Assembly (NCBI GenBank): GCA_963969345.1
Contig: OZ017769.1
Location: 5,893,725-5,957,724, forward strand
Source of the DNA: Turbatrix aceti
Lineage: Eukaryota > Nematoda > Chromadorea > Rhabditida > Panagrolaimidae
Direction: 5' to 3'
Length of the DNA: 64,000 nt
The translations under genes and the position numbers were made by a program. The notes beneath the pieces are model-generated. The model was not told the origin of the DNA and made no database searches. It was given only the letters and a program-made list of their open reading frames with translations. Positions 1-12,500 of the stretch are shown piece by piece; position 1 is the stretch's first letter; every line of letters begins with the position of its first letter.

Positions 1-803
1 CCGGCAGAGTGCGGCCAACACGGAAACAAACACACATAACGTGAGCGTGAATTTCAGTCGTTTTTCAGGACGCCAGATCGCGGGTTATTGATCGTCAACT
101 CGCTCGTGTTGTTTGTTTGCATTTCCTTGCGTCTTCTGGGGTGGCCGCCGTTGCTGCTCACCGCGTGATTCGGGAACTGTGATATATCCGCATCCGTGAT
201 AGCGCAAATCCGGCTTGGACCATCAGTGTCCTATTCATTCCCCCTCCCTCTATCGACGCTCGCTTCGTTTCCCGGACCCCGACTCACCGAATTAGGATTA
301 GTGGGAGAGGCGAGTGCACCACTGAAACCGCGGATGCTCGCTCTTCTCTGACGCGGCGTTGCTATCGGCTTAATCACCGCACTCGTTATTCAGTTGTCGG
401 GCCAGCCAGCCTGCAAGCAATTGACGCTCCTCTTGGATTCGATTCGTGTAACGCGGCGTAGTCGCGTCGTCGCTCATGCGCGCAATCAAGCCTAAGAATC
501 GTACAAGTGGTTAATCGGAATACACTGGAAGCTGGGAAAGAGGTCACGATGACTCGGAGACAACCAGGAATCGAGGCTATCAAATAGGGCAAATGAGCGT
601 CGCAAGAATCGCGCAGCATCGTCCGTGCTTATAAAAAGTACATTACACCGAAATTTATCTTGCTTCCGCGAAAACGCATTCCCGCAACGAAAAAAGTTCT
701 CCCGTTTTTTTTTCTTTTCTTTTTTTCGCTCACAAATTATTCCAGGATCCTTTTTGACCTTTTGTTTTCCGTAATTTGTACAAGAATGAAAAAACAAATG
801 CTT
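1..803. other. Non-coding flank downstream of NOT1
   Basis: No coding exon is supported here. The open frames are short, use non-ATG starts and show no recognisable protein. An AT-rich stretch near 690-730 (poly-T) follows the NOT1 polyadenylation signal. The first 350 bases are pyrimidine-rich and could be the promoter or 5' UTR of a gene outside the window, but nothing decides this. Confidence 0.5.
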
Positions 804-809
804 TTTATT
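804..809 (-). terminator. Polyadenylation signal AATAAA for NOT1
   Basis: TTTATT on the plus strand reads AATAAA on the minus strand, about 45 bases past the NOT1 stop codon. This is the usual spacing for a eukaryotic poly(A) signal. Confidence 0.6.
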
Positions 810-853
810 TGAATTGCCATGTAAAAATGACTGGCTAACTGATCGTTTGTCGG

Positions 854-3800
854 TCAGTTCACAGCGACCGTGTTTCTGTGCAAAAGCTCCTCGATGATTT
901 GGCGTTCGACCAAGTGAGAGGTGTAGTTCCTTGTGGCCGTACGATTCAGAACTTCGATGGCGCATACGTAGAGAATCACGCGATGTGACGACCGGGTGCT
1001 AAGCTGGCGAGTCAAAAGTCTGAAAAAAAACAACAAAATCCGTCATCTGACAAATTTGAAACGGTAAAACTCACTGAATAAGAGTAATCTCAAAATCCTG
1101 CTCCGAGATTTCGACCCAGTAGCAGAGAAGAAGAGTGTAGAACGTCGAGTGGCTGTTGGGGAAGCGAAGTTGATCGAGAATCGAAACGAGAAAGATTTCT
1201 CTGTCTAGAAAGAACAAATCAGCTTTTTTAGGCCTAAAATATCACAAACCTGCAGGCTCAAAGCGGTTGTACATGCTGATGATGAGGTGCGCGTAGGGGG
1301 ACTTCTTGATAGCCGCTTCGTCGAAGAACCCGCCCGGCCGGCCATCCATCATCGTGTCCACAGCGACTGCCGCGAAAGCCGCTACGCCGTGGTAGAGCAG
1401 GCTGTGATTGATTTCACCGTTCTGCAGCTTGAAGCAATCGATGAAGTGCGCCGCAGACGACTCAAAGTCCACAACGGCCGGCAGATATTCGAGTGCCTTT
1501 CGGATGCCGCGGGGGAAGTCGTTGAAGATGATGTCATGGCACGAAGGGTTGCGGAAGCTCTGGCTGTCCTTCATCAGCTAAAAATTCAAGGATACTAAAA
1601 AAACCCGGGTAAAGACATACCAATTCAAAAGCCATGTGCATCTTGTACGTGACGCTGAAGGGCTGGTCCCTGGCCTGCAGGAAGACGTCCCGGATGAAGA
1701 TGAAGCACGGCGGGATCTTGGGCACGATTTTGAAGTAATACTTGGACACGATGAATTCGTTCTTGTCGACGATGAGCATCGCAGACTTGCAGATCTGTTG
1801 GCAGAGCGCGTTCATGAATGGCATCGTCTGGGAGTCCATTTCGAGGGCGAATTCCACCACGGAAAAGATGTTGGACCAGACCGTGATGTAGGTGAGACCG
1901 GTTATCGTGTTTCCGTCCTGCAGGGTCGCAGTCAGAAGAACCGAGTTCATCATCACGAAAAACCAGGACCCAGCAAATGTGGGGGCAATCATAGGCTGGA
2001 CCTCGTTCAAAGCCTGTCTAAAACGATCAAACTGCAAAAAAACCCAAAAATCAAGCAAAAAACATACAGTATGATGTTGGCGAAGATCTCTCGATGTGCA
2101 GTCTGCTTTTCCGAGAGAAACATGTGGCACATGGAGACAAACACGAGTGAACAGATCTGATTGTTGTTGGTCTCTTCGCTACCGTACTTCAGAAGCATGT
2201 CCGTGACCAGCGAAACCGTACTCGACGCAAACGCCGCGTACTGGTAGGCATCGCCCGGCAGGTAGCGCATCGTAAACCTGGCAAATTTAAGCTTGTCATC
2301 GACGGAAGCATTGACAACATCCCAGAACAACTCACTTAACAATGCTGCACCACGATTCGATCAGCCGGGGCTTGTGATCCGAAACCATTCGCACGAACTG
2401 CACCCGAACAATGTCGTTGAAGATGACAGAGATCATGCGGTAGGCCTTGGTGGCAAACGACAGCGATGGATAGTCCTCCAGGAGAATCCGCGTAATCAGG
2501 CACGTAATTGTCGAGCCGCTGTCAACGCCCATGAGGAAGTTGTTGGCTGCTTCGAAGATCTCACAGTATCGCTGATTCATGCCTTGCAGGGGCCTAAAAA
2601 CAGACAGGTTTTATATAAAAAAATGTAATACCACCGTTTTGTAATAATCAAATTTTTCTAAAATTTTTCATATTTTTGAAAAAAAGCAATCGAAAAATTT
2701 CTAATACACACAAAATTTAAAATTACCCAAAACGAGCAAGTTTTTGAATCCTTTTCACTGTTTTCAATAAATTTTAAACCAAAAAATCCCCTTTTTGAAT
2801 ACAGCCGACCCAAATCACACCCTTGACTTACACGACAACTACGAAAGGCACGAGCTTCATTGCCGTAAAAACCGCAGTGGTGGCCGGCAGGTACAGCGGC
2901 AGGTCTGCATCCGCGAATCGACGAACGAATTCCTCAGTAGCCAGAGGCGCCGGTCCGGTGTTGAGTTTTTCAAAGTCCCGCTTCACCGCGGTTCGCAGAG
3001 CCCGATCGACGGCATCCGCATTCAGGTTTACCGACAGAAGAAGGTCCTTGAAGGCAGTGATGCAAATCGAGTCGATTTCACCAAGATTCTCAATGACCGC
3101 ATCGATAATAAAGTTTGTGACGTCATTGGTCGAGAAATGAAGTCGAGTCAGCTCGAGCAACGTGTGCACGATGCGGCGGAAGGTTCGCTGGAGTCCGACT
3201 GCCAGAGCCGGACAACCTAAAAAAAGATAATCGCGTTGAATAAAAAAAACACAAAAAAAGCAAGCCAACTTTTGTCAACGAGATGGTAGTTGAACAGGTA
3301 CTCGACGACCATTCCGGAAACGACGCCTTTCCACGAGTGAGTGCGCGGAAACTCGCAAAACTGCTTGACGCTCTCGAGGACCTTCATGATCGCCTTGAGA
3401 ACGGGAGCGTCGCGTTCGACGTATTCGTGGATGCTCAGGGCCCGTTTAGCGTTGGAAAAAAACCTTACCAGATTGTCATTGAAAGTATCCGTGCAGTAGA
3501 TGACCTTGGCGGTATCGGCGTTCTTCGTTCCCGTAACATGGATCTGATTGACCGTAGACCGGGACCAGCAGAGAGCCTTGTCGCTGGTTCTTTGGTGCAA
3601 AACCGAGCCATTGGTCGACGTCATGTAGCCAATGTCGTGGAACACAAAAACCTTGCGAAACTCAAACTTGCTCAGAGCCATACAGATGTTGTCGACGTGC
3701 CGTACGATCTCCAGGGTAGCGCGTTCATTGCACATCTGGACGACAATGCTGGTCAGAGTGCCAGAAATGTCGCTGACAAAAGCGTCGACGTGCTGGTAGC

Positions 3801-5154
3801 TGGAGGCAGAGACGATATCGTAGCTCGCAGACGGCATGAGCAGGATCTGGATGAGTTTTTGGAGTTCGTCCGTGCAGGCCTTCATAAAGTGGACAGAAGT
3901 CATGTATTCCCGGGTCTTTTCGATGGATTTGTCGCGGATTTGGATGCAGGCTACGGTCAGTGACTGCGAGTCTTCGTTGATGATCAGACGCTGCAGAAAG
4001 GAGTGCCGATTTGCCAGTTCCAGTTTGACGTAGTTCGAAATGTGATTTTCTGAAAAATATAGGGTGATACACCCCAAAAACAGCCTAAAAAACAAAAAAA
4101 CACACCAATAATCCGTTCGCCGTACATCAAGAGATACAACTTGGACCATTGAACATGCTGAAAGCTGGCTGACGACTCGTAGATGATGCCAAAGTTTTCG
4201 CGGAGCTGGACAACAAGATCTGAAAAAACGCTTCAAATTTCAACGAAACCGAGAAAAATATAAACTCACTTCCAACATTCTGCATGATTCTGTTGATCGC
4301 ATCCTGCACAGTTTTGGGATCGTCGTTCTTGACAAAGCTGGTGCTCTTCTGAACCTGCTGCTGGTTCTCCGGAAAGCACTTTTGCCAGTGGGTATCGAGT
4401 GCGGGTACCCGAAGTCGCATGGCAAGATGCCGAAGCTCCGATCGGATTTCACCGGAAACCGCGCAGTTGGACTGGAACACGAGCAGGGAGATCTGGGTGA
4501 CAAGTCTCGACAGCCACGCGCAATGGATCGTAAAAATGCCCTTGAAGGAGTCAAAGATCTTCAGAAAATGCAGAACACAGGGCATGACATAATTGAAGAC
4601 GCCGTTGGTTTCTGCGAGCTCCAACAACGCCAACCAGTCGAGTTCCTCCGTCAGCGTGGGCGTATTGCAGTAGTAGCCTAGAATGCCCAAAAAATGGGCA
4701 AATTTTCGCATAGATGCAGCCGTATCTGGCGAAATGAGACCCTTGGAATGGGTAACGGTTTCCTAAAAAAAAAAAGAAAAATAAACCCCTGCAAACCACA
4801 AAATCGTACATACCACAAGTTTGTAGCTAATAACGCTGCGAGCAAGTTGATAAAACCGAGGATATTCCATGGCAGCGTAAATCTGAACTTTGAGATCCTT
4901 CGAGAGATCGGAAATAATTTTATGACCCCTGCAGAGCACGAGACTCAGCTGCTTCACGTCGGCGTCATCGAGTCTTCCCATCAGTTGCACGAAATGAGCA
5001 GCCAATTCCTAAAAAAATCTGACGTAACGAACAGCACTGACAAAGCCTAAAAAATACCTGGACGTCGTTTTCATTGTGGACGAGCTCGAGCGTGGAAGTC
5101 ATGAGCTCCATGATGGAAAACCTATCGTACGCAGACCTGCCAAGATCCGTCATC
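854..5154 (-). CDS. CCR4-NOT scaffold NOT1, C-terminal half (MIF4G to Not1 C-terminal domain)
   Basis: Scaffold of the CCR4-NOT deadenylase, which acts in cytoplasmic mRNA decay and translational repression. Twelve exons read 5154-5058, 5008-4814, 4762-4270, 4219-4106, 4049-3270, 3216-2832, 2593-2336, 2277-2068, 2017-1621, 1577-1250, 1204-1075 and 1019-854, giving 1183 residues in frame. Residues about 98-250 align with the CNOT1 MIF4G domain that binds CAF1 (FAHFLGILGYY, LTEELDWLALLE, NYVMPCVLHFLKIF). Residues about 690-1183 align with the Not1 C-terminal domain (MIAPTFAGSWFFVMMNSV; DQLRFPNSHSTFY against the human QLRYPNSHTHYF). Human CNOT1 has about 2376 residues and its MIF4G starts near 1090, so the N-terminal HEAT half is absent. 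The ATG lies one base after a TTTTGTTCCAG acceptor, which could be a trans-splice site or an internal exon border. The sequence is very divergent and could be a paralogue. Family identity is firm; full-gene status is not. Confidence 0.85.
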
Positions 5155-8071
5155 CTGGAACAAAAGTAATATACTATAACAGAGAACGATGAACCCGGAA
5201 AGATGGTTGGTAAAATCAAGGAATATGACAAAATAGCATAAAAAAAAGTTACGCAATTCCAAAAGACGGAACGAAAAGCCAAGTTTCGTGTCAGAATTTT
5301 TTTTCGACGTCGATGCGTGCGCTTTTGCGATCGCGATCGGCCAGAATTGAAATTACGATGCAATGCAAAAGTTGTTACCGTATTTGTTAACCGTATTTTT
5401 TAGACAAGGCATGATTTCATGGGTGTTACTTATGTTTTTGATTATTTTTAGGGTTTTTGTGGCACGATTGATCGGATATTTCATTTTTTTCTTGTTTCAT
5501 AACTTTTGTACTTTTCTTTTTTTTTTACTGTTCGTTCGTGAATCATAGGCTGCAGCCTTTGTCGACTTGCTCAGAACGGCAAGTACCCCATGCTGCGGGC
5601 CCTTAGAGGGTCACAGGTTCAGTGTGACCCGGTGTTCGTTCACATACCGCTCTGGTTTCCCCGATTTTCTCACTCATTGTTGCGTTTTCATCGTCACAAC
5701 GACTCACACACGTTTCCCTCCCATCAACGTAGTTTTGTTTCTGGTTGGGGCCTGGTGGGACGCGGTTTCTTCTTCGTTTGCATCATTTCGCTTTCATTGC
5801 TCCGGACAAGAGGTCACGCGAAATTGTCGGCGGATACTGGCATCGCGTGGTGTGGGGGACGACGAAGCCTGCAGGCAAGCCTCGTTTTTATTGTTTCTCT
5901 CCAAGATAACTGGTGTTCGCTAAAATTTATGGCTTTTCTTCGGTGCTTTTTTTGGAGGGCATGGCAGCATTTGTCGGTGTCGACCTGCCGGCGTGTCCTT
6001 TGAAGGGTCCAAAAGCCGCGTGCGGGGGCAGGTGACATCACACGCTTTTTCGCTTTTCTACAGCCCTTGCGTTGCGGCACACCGCTGATGTGAGGCTTCC
6101 TGGGGAGCACGGCGGCACGTCTTCGGATTTCGGCGCCCTGTCTTTTGCTTTTGGTCCTTTTGAGGAGTTGTTAAGCGTCCGTCGGCGTTTTTTTTCGAGG
6201 CGGAACGTGAATTTGAGCACTCACGCGCTCGCTCTGCGTTTTTTATACTCTTGAACCTTCTTTGCATCCGGGGGCTTCCTGTGCTGCCTCGGCACCGACG
6301 ACCATCAAGCCAGGCCGTGTCATGTTTCTTCGCCAAGACGGTGGCATGCTTGCTTCGTGCCTTCCACCTCAGCGAAGAAATAAAAAGCGTCGTGGGTTTT
6401 TGCAGTGCTCGAGTTTTTTGTGGCGTTTCCGATGACATATAAATGATCCCGGGGTTTTTTAGGAAGTCAATGTTAACGCGAACTGAACTGGCTGCACAAA
6501 TTCTTGGGGGGAGGGGGGAGCAAGTTACGGTAGCACGCGTTCGCGGAGGGGGTGGTTTTCTTGGTCGGGGCTCTTGCAACATTTTGAGGTGTTTCCGCGT
6601 CATTCTGTCGGGTGCCTGAAAGCAGGATGTCAAGCCGACGCGTCTGGACCGTGTTTGGACAACTTGCGGCGTATTTCCTGTCTCGAAGCAGCCTCCCCGG
6701 ATTTGGGGAGATGCGTGGCTCCACAAACATCGTGATCACTTTATCCGATGTTGTTTGGGTCGCCCGGGAGGACGACGACGACGAATACGACGACAACCCT
6801 CCCTAAAAAAGGCAAATGCATTTTTATGCTTTCATTAAGGGAGTTTCTGGTCTCCATATCCATTTTATGTTAGGACCCTCCTCCCTCTGACGGCGGCTTT
6901 TTGTACGCGTACGTGGTGCATTCCGGAGGGGATGAAAGCGAGGTTTAACTGGGCTTTGGCCCGCAATTCTGCTCTCGACGGCCAAAGGGACCAGTCGGGC
7001 CGCCGCGCCGCGCTGGCCTGGCCGGCTGATCGATGAGTCCTCGAAGAATGATGTTCTCTGTTAATATTTTTTTTGCTCTCAAAAATAAACACAACCCATT
7101 TTGGTCGCCGCATTGCCGCATTTTTGGTCGTTCATCGATCACGTTTGAGCCCGTCTGTCTCATTGGCCTCCAAAAACTTGCGCATTGCTCGACTTCCCCG
7201 AGAGAGAGAGAGAGGTGTCTCATAGCGCGATTGTGTTCGTTTGCGTTGGTTTGCACACGTGCATGCGCGTAAACGCATCTCCGAGGAGGTGCCTGGCTTG
7301 CGGTTTGTTTCCCTCCCGGCTCGACTGATTGCGCTCTTCTTTGTCGTCGTCTTCTCACCTGGCTGCTACGAGAGCCGGGAGGACACTCACTCACTCACCG
7401 TGGCCGTGGTCGTGGTTGTGGTCCGTCTCGCTTTATCAGAAAGAGGCGAGCAAATAAATTGATAGCCGGCGGGTTTCTGCTTGCTTTCCTTTACGCAACG
7501 CAACATGCAGGTCGTTCGCTCCAGCCTCCCCCACGGCGAGCACGAGCACGTGTCGGTTAAGACAAGACGACAAAACGTTCATCACCAAGCCGAGCACCTC
7601 ACCCACCTCGGTCCAATTGTTTATTCTCTGGCCCTTCCTCTTGCCCTTTCTTCGTCTCGGGAACACCGGCCCCTGGCCTATCGGCCGGCCTAATTGCGCT
7701 CTGTGGGCCTCCTTTGCAGCGGGGCATGCACCCGCACCACGCGTTGTTCATGAGGCGTGTTTCCTGTTTCCGATTACCGGAGACGACGGAGAGGACGAGG
7801 TTTGCCCTCGGCTGCAGCGGAGCGTGCCGGCGATCATCGTTTCCCGGAATTCTCCGCCGTGGACGTGGCCGTCGACGTCGACGTGGATGTGGATACTGGC
7901 GTTTTTTGCACGTTCGAAGCGTTCCGGTTTCCGGCTACGCCTGCAACGGGAGCTTATGCAGCTTTCGCCGCCATACTTTCCCGGGTTTTTTTTTCGGAAG
8001 TCATTTTAAGTACCGCCACAAGCGGCACCTTGGAACGGGCGCTGGCATCTTAGTCCTTAGCCGTCGTGGGA

Positions 8072-8087
8072 GCGCGCGCGCGCGCGC
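8072..8087. repeat. (GC)n microsatellite
   Basis: Eight GC dinucleotides in a row in non-coding DNA upstream of tomosyn, with potential for Z-DNA. It is followed at 8121-8141 by four CTTTC pentamers. Confidence 0.8.
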
Positions 8088-8855
8088 AGGAAAGCCTGTA
8101 GTTGCCTCGGGATAAACAGGCTTTCCTTTCCTTTCCTTTCCGTGAGTCTCAAATTTTTGGGCTCCCCAAAAGTTTTTTTTCTTCTTTTTTTTTCTTTTTT
8201 TTGCCACAGTTTAGTAGATAGAGCATGTGCGCTGTTGGCACCGGCAGCACCGCTTTGAGGGCGACGAGCGTCGGTTGTGCGGTTCGTCGCCACACTTTTG
8301 TTCCAGCTGAGCCGCAGTTGTTAAATTTTACGTTTTTGTTTCGTTTCGAAGGCGTTGGCGTCGGCGTCGGCGTCGCGACGACGGAGACAGAGACGGAGTC
8401 ACCGCCGCGACTCGTCTGTCCTTATTAGCAGCGGCCGGGCAACAGCACGTGACGACGAGCGTGCTACCTTTGCGATAGAGTTTTGATTCATTCGGCTGCT
8501 GCAACAAAGCAAAACAAAACAAAATAAACCACGTCCACCACCACCTTCTTCTTCGAGGAGAACTCTTCGAGGGGGACTTCCTTTTTTTGTTCCCGCCGGC
8601 GCCAGCGTACGAGCCGTGGTTGTTTGCCATGCGCGCGAGGCGTGGTGCCATCGATTTTGCCGCGCCCGCTGCCTCCTTTGCCCTTGGAAAACGAGCGAGC
8701 TCTGGCGCGCTCCCTCCGTCTTGGCACATTGACGCCGCTGCCGCTGCCGCCACACTGTCCTGTCCTGTTGTGCCGTCCATACCCCCGGGGCCCTTATTTT
8801 TTTGTTGTTGCTCATCTATGTACATTTACAACACGTCCCTCCTCCTCCTCCTTCG

Positions 8856-8882
8856 CCTGCCCTGCCCTGCCCTGCCCTGCCC
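8856..8882. repeat. CCTGC pentamer tandem repeat
   Basis: About five tandem CCTGC units in the non-coding region upstream of tomosyn. Other than being a simple repeat it has no visible function. Confidence 0.8.
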
Positions 8883-9591
8883 ATCCCCGGCCTGGCCTAG
8901 CCTCGTGGGCTCCTTATCCATCTGATTATTTATCCGTCCAGTCCCCAAAAGCGTCCTGGCCGCCTCCTTTTCTTCCTTCGCACCGTTGAACCAGAGAAAC
9001 TCAATTTTGGGCACGCGGGCCATCGAGTATTCTAATATGCCGTTTTTTTCTCTCTATCTTTTTTTTGCTGTGTTTTCACATCTTTTTTTTTGTTGTTGTC
9101 ACGGACTAATTGGTAATCACACTGCAGCGTGGTGGTGCACGCAGCACAACAGCAACGCGCTTGGTGGCACCATCCTGCGACTTTGGCTTCTCTCCAAGTT
9201 TTTTGGTTATCTCTGATACCGCGGACCGCAACCCGCAACAATATTTTGTTGGTTATTGTTTTCCTCGTCTCCCACTCATCCATCCATCATCCAATCCTGT
9301 CCGCTCCGGGACACGACACGAGGCGCTCCATTCCGTCCGAAGATCGAGATTTATTCTTGCTCGCTGACGTGCCTGCTGCCTGCTTCCGCCGCCGTTCGAT
9401 GACTTCTCGTGCCACGCCGACGCCGTCGTCACTCCTGCTACGTTGTCGTCGTTGTCTATTGTCAATCGTGCTTCTCTCTTTGTCGCTGTCGGCCTTCATA
9501 ATAATGCCGTCGTGCCTGTGAAGGGCCACTCGAAGCAGCAGACACCACCACCACCACCGCCACCGCCACCACCACCACAGCCACTTGCGCC

Positions 9592-12500
9592 ATGGACAGG
9601 GCGAGAAAGAAGATTGCATCGGCCATTGACGGCTTCCGAACGACCCACAGCCGAATCGAGCTCGACGTCGAGGAACGCGTCGCTTCCGAGCACTGTATTC
9701 TCAGCAAGGTAGGCATCGGGCATTGTTTTTGGTCGAGTTTTGTCTCTCGGGAGGTCGTTTGCCGGGAGACAGACTCACGAAACATCCTTCAAAGGGTTTT
9801 GCCAATTAACTCTCGCTTTACGGCACTTTTTATTATTTTTATTACGATTTCCCCGTACCGAGGCTTCTTAATTGGCTGCTAGCGGGGGCTTCGCCTCGCG
9901 TGTTTCACCTTTATGGCTGATAATCACGGGGACACTTTTTATGGTCGCTCGGACGGAGCACTCGAGTGTTTTTTGTTCGTTTGCAATTTTTTTTATTGTC
10001 TTTGCGGCCAGGCCGTAAAAGTCGTCAAAGCTCATTATTTCTGTGCAAAACATCTTCAGGCGGAGATTTGGGCTTGGTGCCGTCACCGCTAAGGGCGCGC
10101 CAAGGACGAGGTGCTCGGCTGGAAGTTTTCGAATTTTGAGCATTTCGAAGAAAGGGGGCCTTGTGTCGCAAAGCAAGCACACACGGGGAAAGTGATGTCA
10201 TGCCGCTTCTTCCACACTTGTCATGCTTTCGTCATGTTTTAATAATTTGTCCGTTGCCAAAGCGGTGGCCCAGAGGTGTGCTTCACGCCGTAACAGGTCC
10301 GGTCCCTTTCACTTTTTCGTCATCGTCATCGGGAGTCTCGGGAACTGTGAAGGTATGCATGCATTCATCCACACGCTGTTTTTGGCAATTTCAAATTGTT
10401 CACACTCGGCTGGACACGGTTTTTGGCACAAGCCTGTTTTTTTTCCCGGGCAAGCAACTGTGTCACGTGCCGTTGCGCGGGGCTTGTGGAAACCTTCAAA
10501 GCGGTAAACAGGGACTGGCGACAAAAACGACGGACGACGGACGTCGAAGGGGTCGGCTGAAGTCGAAGATGCTAATTAGCGGCCGTGGGATGATGGGGGT
10601 GGTGGCCTCTCGCCTATTGCAGTCGGAAGGAAGGCGTAATGACATGCAGCAGGGTGTTCTCGTGCCGTCGGAGGTGTGATTGCGACGCCGACGTTGTCTT
10701 GGGTGCTTCCTGCAGTCGTGGTCTTCGGAAAACGGTGCCCACGCGAAAGAGAGAGAAAATTGTTTCATGAAACACGCTGCCTCTGCTTGGCCTGAATTAT
10801 TGTGCCGTGCATTTATTTTCTGAGAAAAAAGTTGAAAATACAAAATTATTATACACAGAAAAAAACCAATTCCTAATGGCATTTTTTTCATTTGGGGTGC
10901 TTGGACGCCATGGAAATCGCAAATGACGATACATAAGCCAAATTTTTTTTTCAGATCGTAAGACACGGCTTCCCGGACGACCCACGATGCCTGGCCTACG
11001 ATCCAGTGCAGAAGCTGGTGGCCATAGGTGCGGGACGCGGGGTGGTCCGACTGCTCGGAAAAGCCGGCGTTGATTACCTGCTCAAACACGATTCTGAAGA
11101 CGCCGTCACACATGTTCAGTTTCTCGTAAACGAAGGCGGTCTGGTGACTGTGCAGCGCGATGAGTACATACACCTCTGGAATTACCGTCAGAAGGTTCCG
11201 GAGATCGTGCACACGAAGCGGATGGAGAAAGAGCGCGTCACGTGCCTCTACCTGCCCTTCCAGAGCAGATGGCTCTACATCGGCACGGACAAGGGCAATG
11301 TATACTTCGTCGCGCTCGGCACATTCGAGTTTTCGTCCTACGTTATCAACTGGAACAAGGCGATTGATATTTCGTGCCGAACGCATCCAGGATCGGTCCG
11401 GCAGCTGGGTCTTTGTCCCACGGACCCTACCAGGCTGTTGATCGCGTTCGAGAAGAGTCACGCGTCGCTCTGGACCATCCCAACGCGGGAAGCCGAACAG
11501 TTTGCAGTCGGCCAACCCCAGATCCGGTGTTTTGCCTGGCACCATGACGGAAAACAGTTCATGTGCGGTCATGTCGACGGCTCACTGACTATCTGGAACC
11601 TTCGACGGGCCACAGAACCCCAGCAGAAGATCACGCCCCACTCGAGCGAGGTCCTCTGCCGCCCGATTACCCACCTCGTCTGGCAGAACACGAATGAAAA
11701 CGACCAGTTTGTCTCCTTCGTCGGAGGACTCACAGCCGACGAAGGCGCTACGCCGGCGGTTACCGTAATGCGGGGTCGCCCGATGTCGACCAAGGTCTTC
11801 GAAATGGACACTCCCGTCGTTGCTTTTCTCCCCCTCCTTCAGTCACCCTTCACCAACGCAGGTCAGCACGCGCAGGCCTTCGCAGTGCTTCTCAAGTCGG
11901 ATTTTATTGTAATTGACCCCGCCGGGCTGCACTACGAGAATCACTACGCTATGGACATTCACGAATCCCCGGTTACGCTGGTTTCCTATTTCGCCAACTG
12001 CCCGGTCGATCTCATCGCGGCACTCACTCTTGTTGGACGCAACCAACGCAAAGCGCCCCACGCGGCGACGAACAAGCCCTGGCCCATCTCGGGAGGCGTC
12101 AGTCGGGAGTGCGCGACAGGGCACCAGGAAGTGCTCGCCACCGGTCACGAAGACGGCTCAATCAAATTCTGGCAGGCGAGCAGCGAGACTCTCGAGATCA
12201 TGTACAAACTCAAAACGGGAAGGCATTTCGAGAAAACAGATGAAAGCAGGGCTGTTTCCTACGCTGTAACACACATCGAGCTCTGCGTTGATTCGAGACT
12301 GCTCCTGGTCGCGGGCGCCTGCGGACAGGTGACCATGTTCCGGTTTGTCAAAACTGAGAGCTCGCAGGACATTGCCATTGTTCTGCTCCATCAACTGTGT
12401 TCTGCGGTCGGAAGATCCGTGTCGCCTGTGGCGGCGAACGACGAAGAAGCTCTCAGACTTGCAGCCCGGGAAATGCGGCGACAACTCGAGACTTCTGCAT

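Larger units (their letters stand above)
5155..9591. other. Intergenic region between divergent NOT1 and tomosyn
   Basis: About 4.4 kb between two divergent genes. I see no recognisable coding exon. It holds short simple repeats: (GA)n near 7200-7214, (GC)n near 8072-8087, CTTTC units at 8121-8141, CCTGC units at about 8856-8882, and CAC/CCG triplets at about 9543-9580 just before the tomosyn ATG. It probably contains the promoters and 5' UTRs of both neighbours. No N-terminal NOT1 exons were found in it. Confidence 0.5.

Noticed and set aside
492..965. Minus-strand open frame of about 157 codons upstream of 965
   Set aside because: It overlaps the terminal NOT1 exon in a different frame and contains poly-Lys from the poly-T tract. 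No family is recognised.
4270..4762. Exportin, codanin or another HEAT protein as the identity of the first gene
   Set aside because: The MIF4G-like segment and the QLRFPNSH C-terminal motif both align in order with CNOT1, which the alternatives do not share.
9543..9580. Proline-run coding frame just before tomosyn
   Set aside because: The CAC/CCG triplets precede the tomosyn ATG and are read as 5' UTR. The frame that gives poly-Pro is not the tomosyn frame.
10496..11572. Long minus-strand open frame of about 358 codons
   Set aside because: It lies antisense to the well-supported tomosyn exon 2 and intron 1, has no recognisable domain, and its openness follows from the codon bias of the sense exon.
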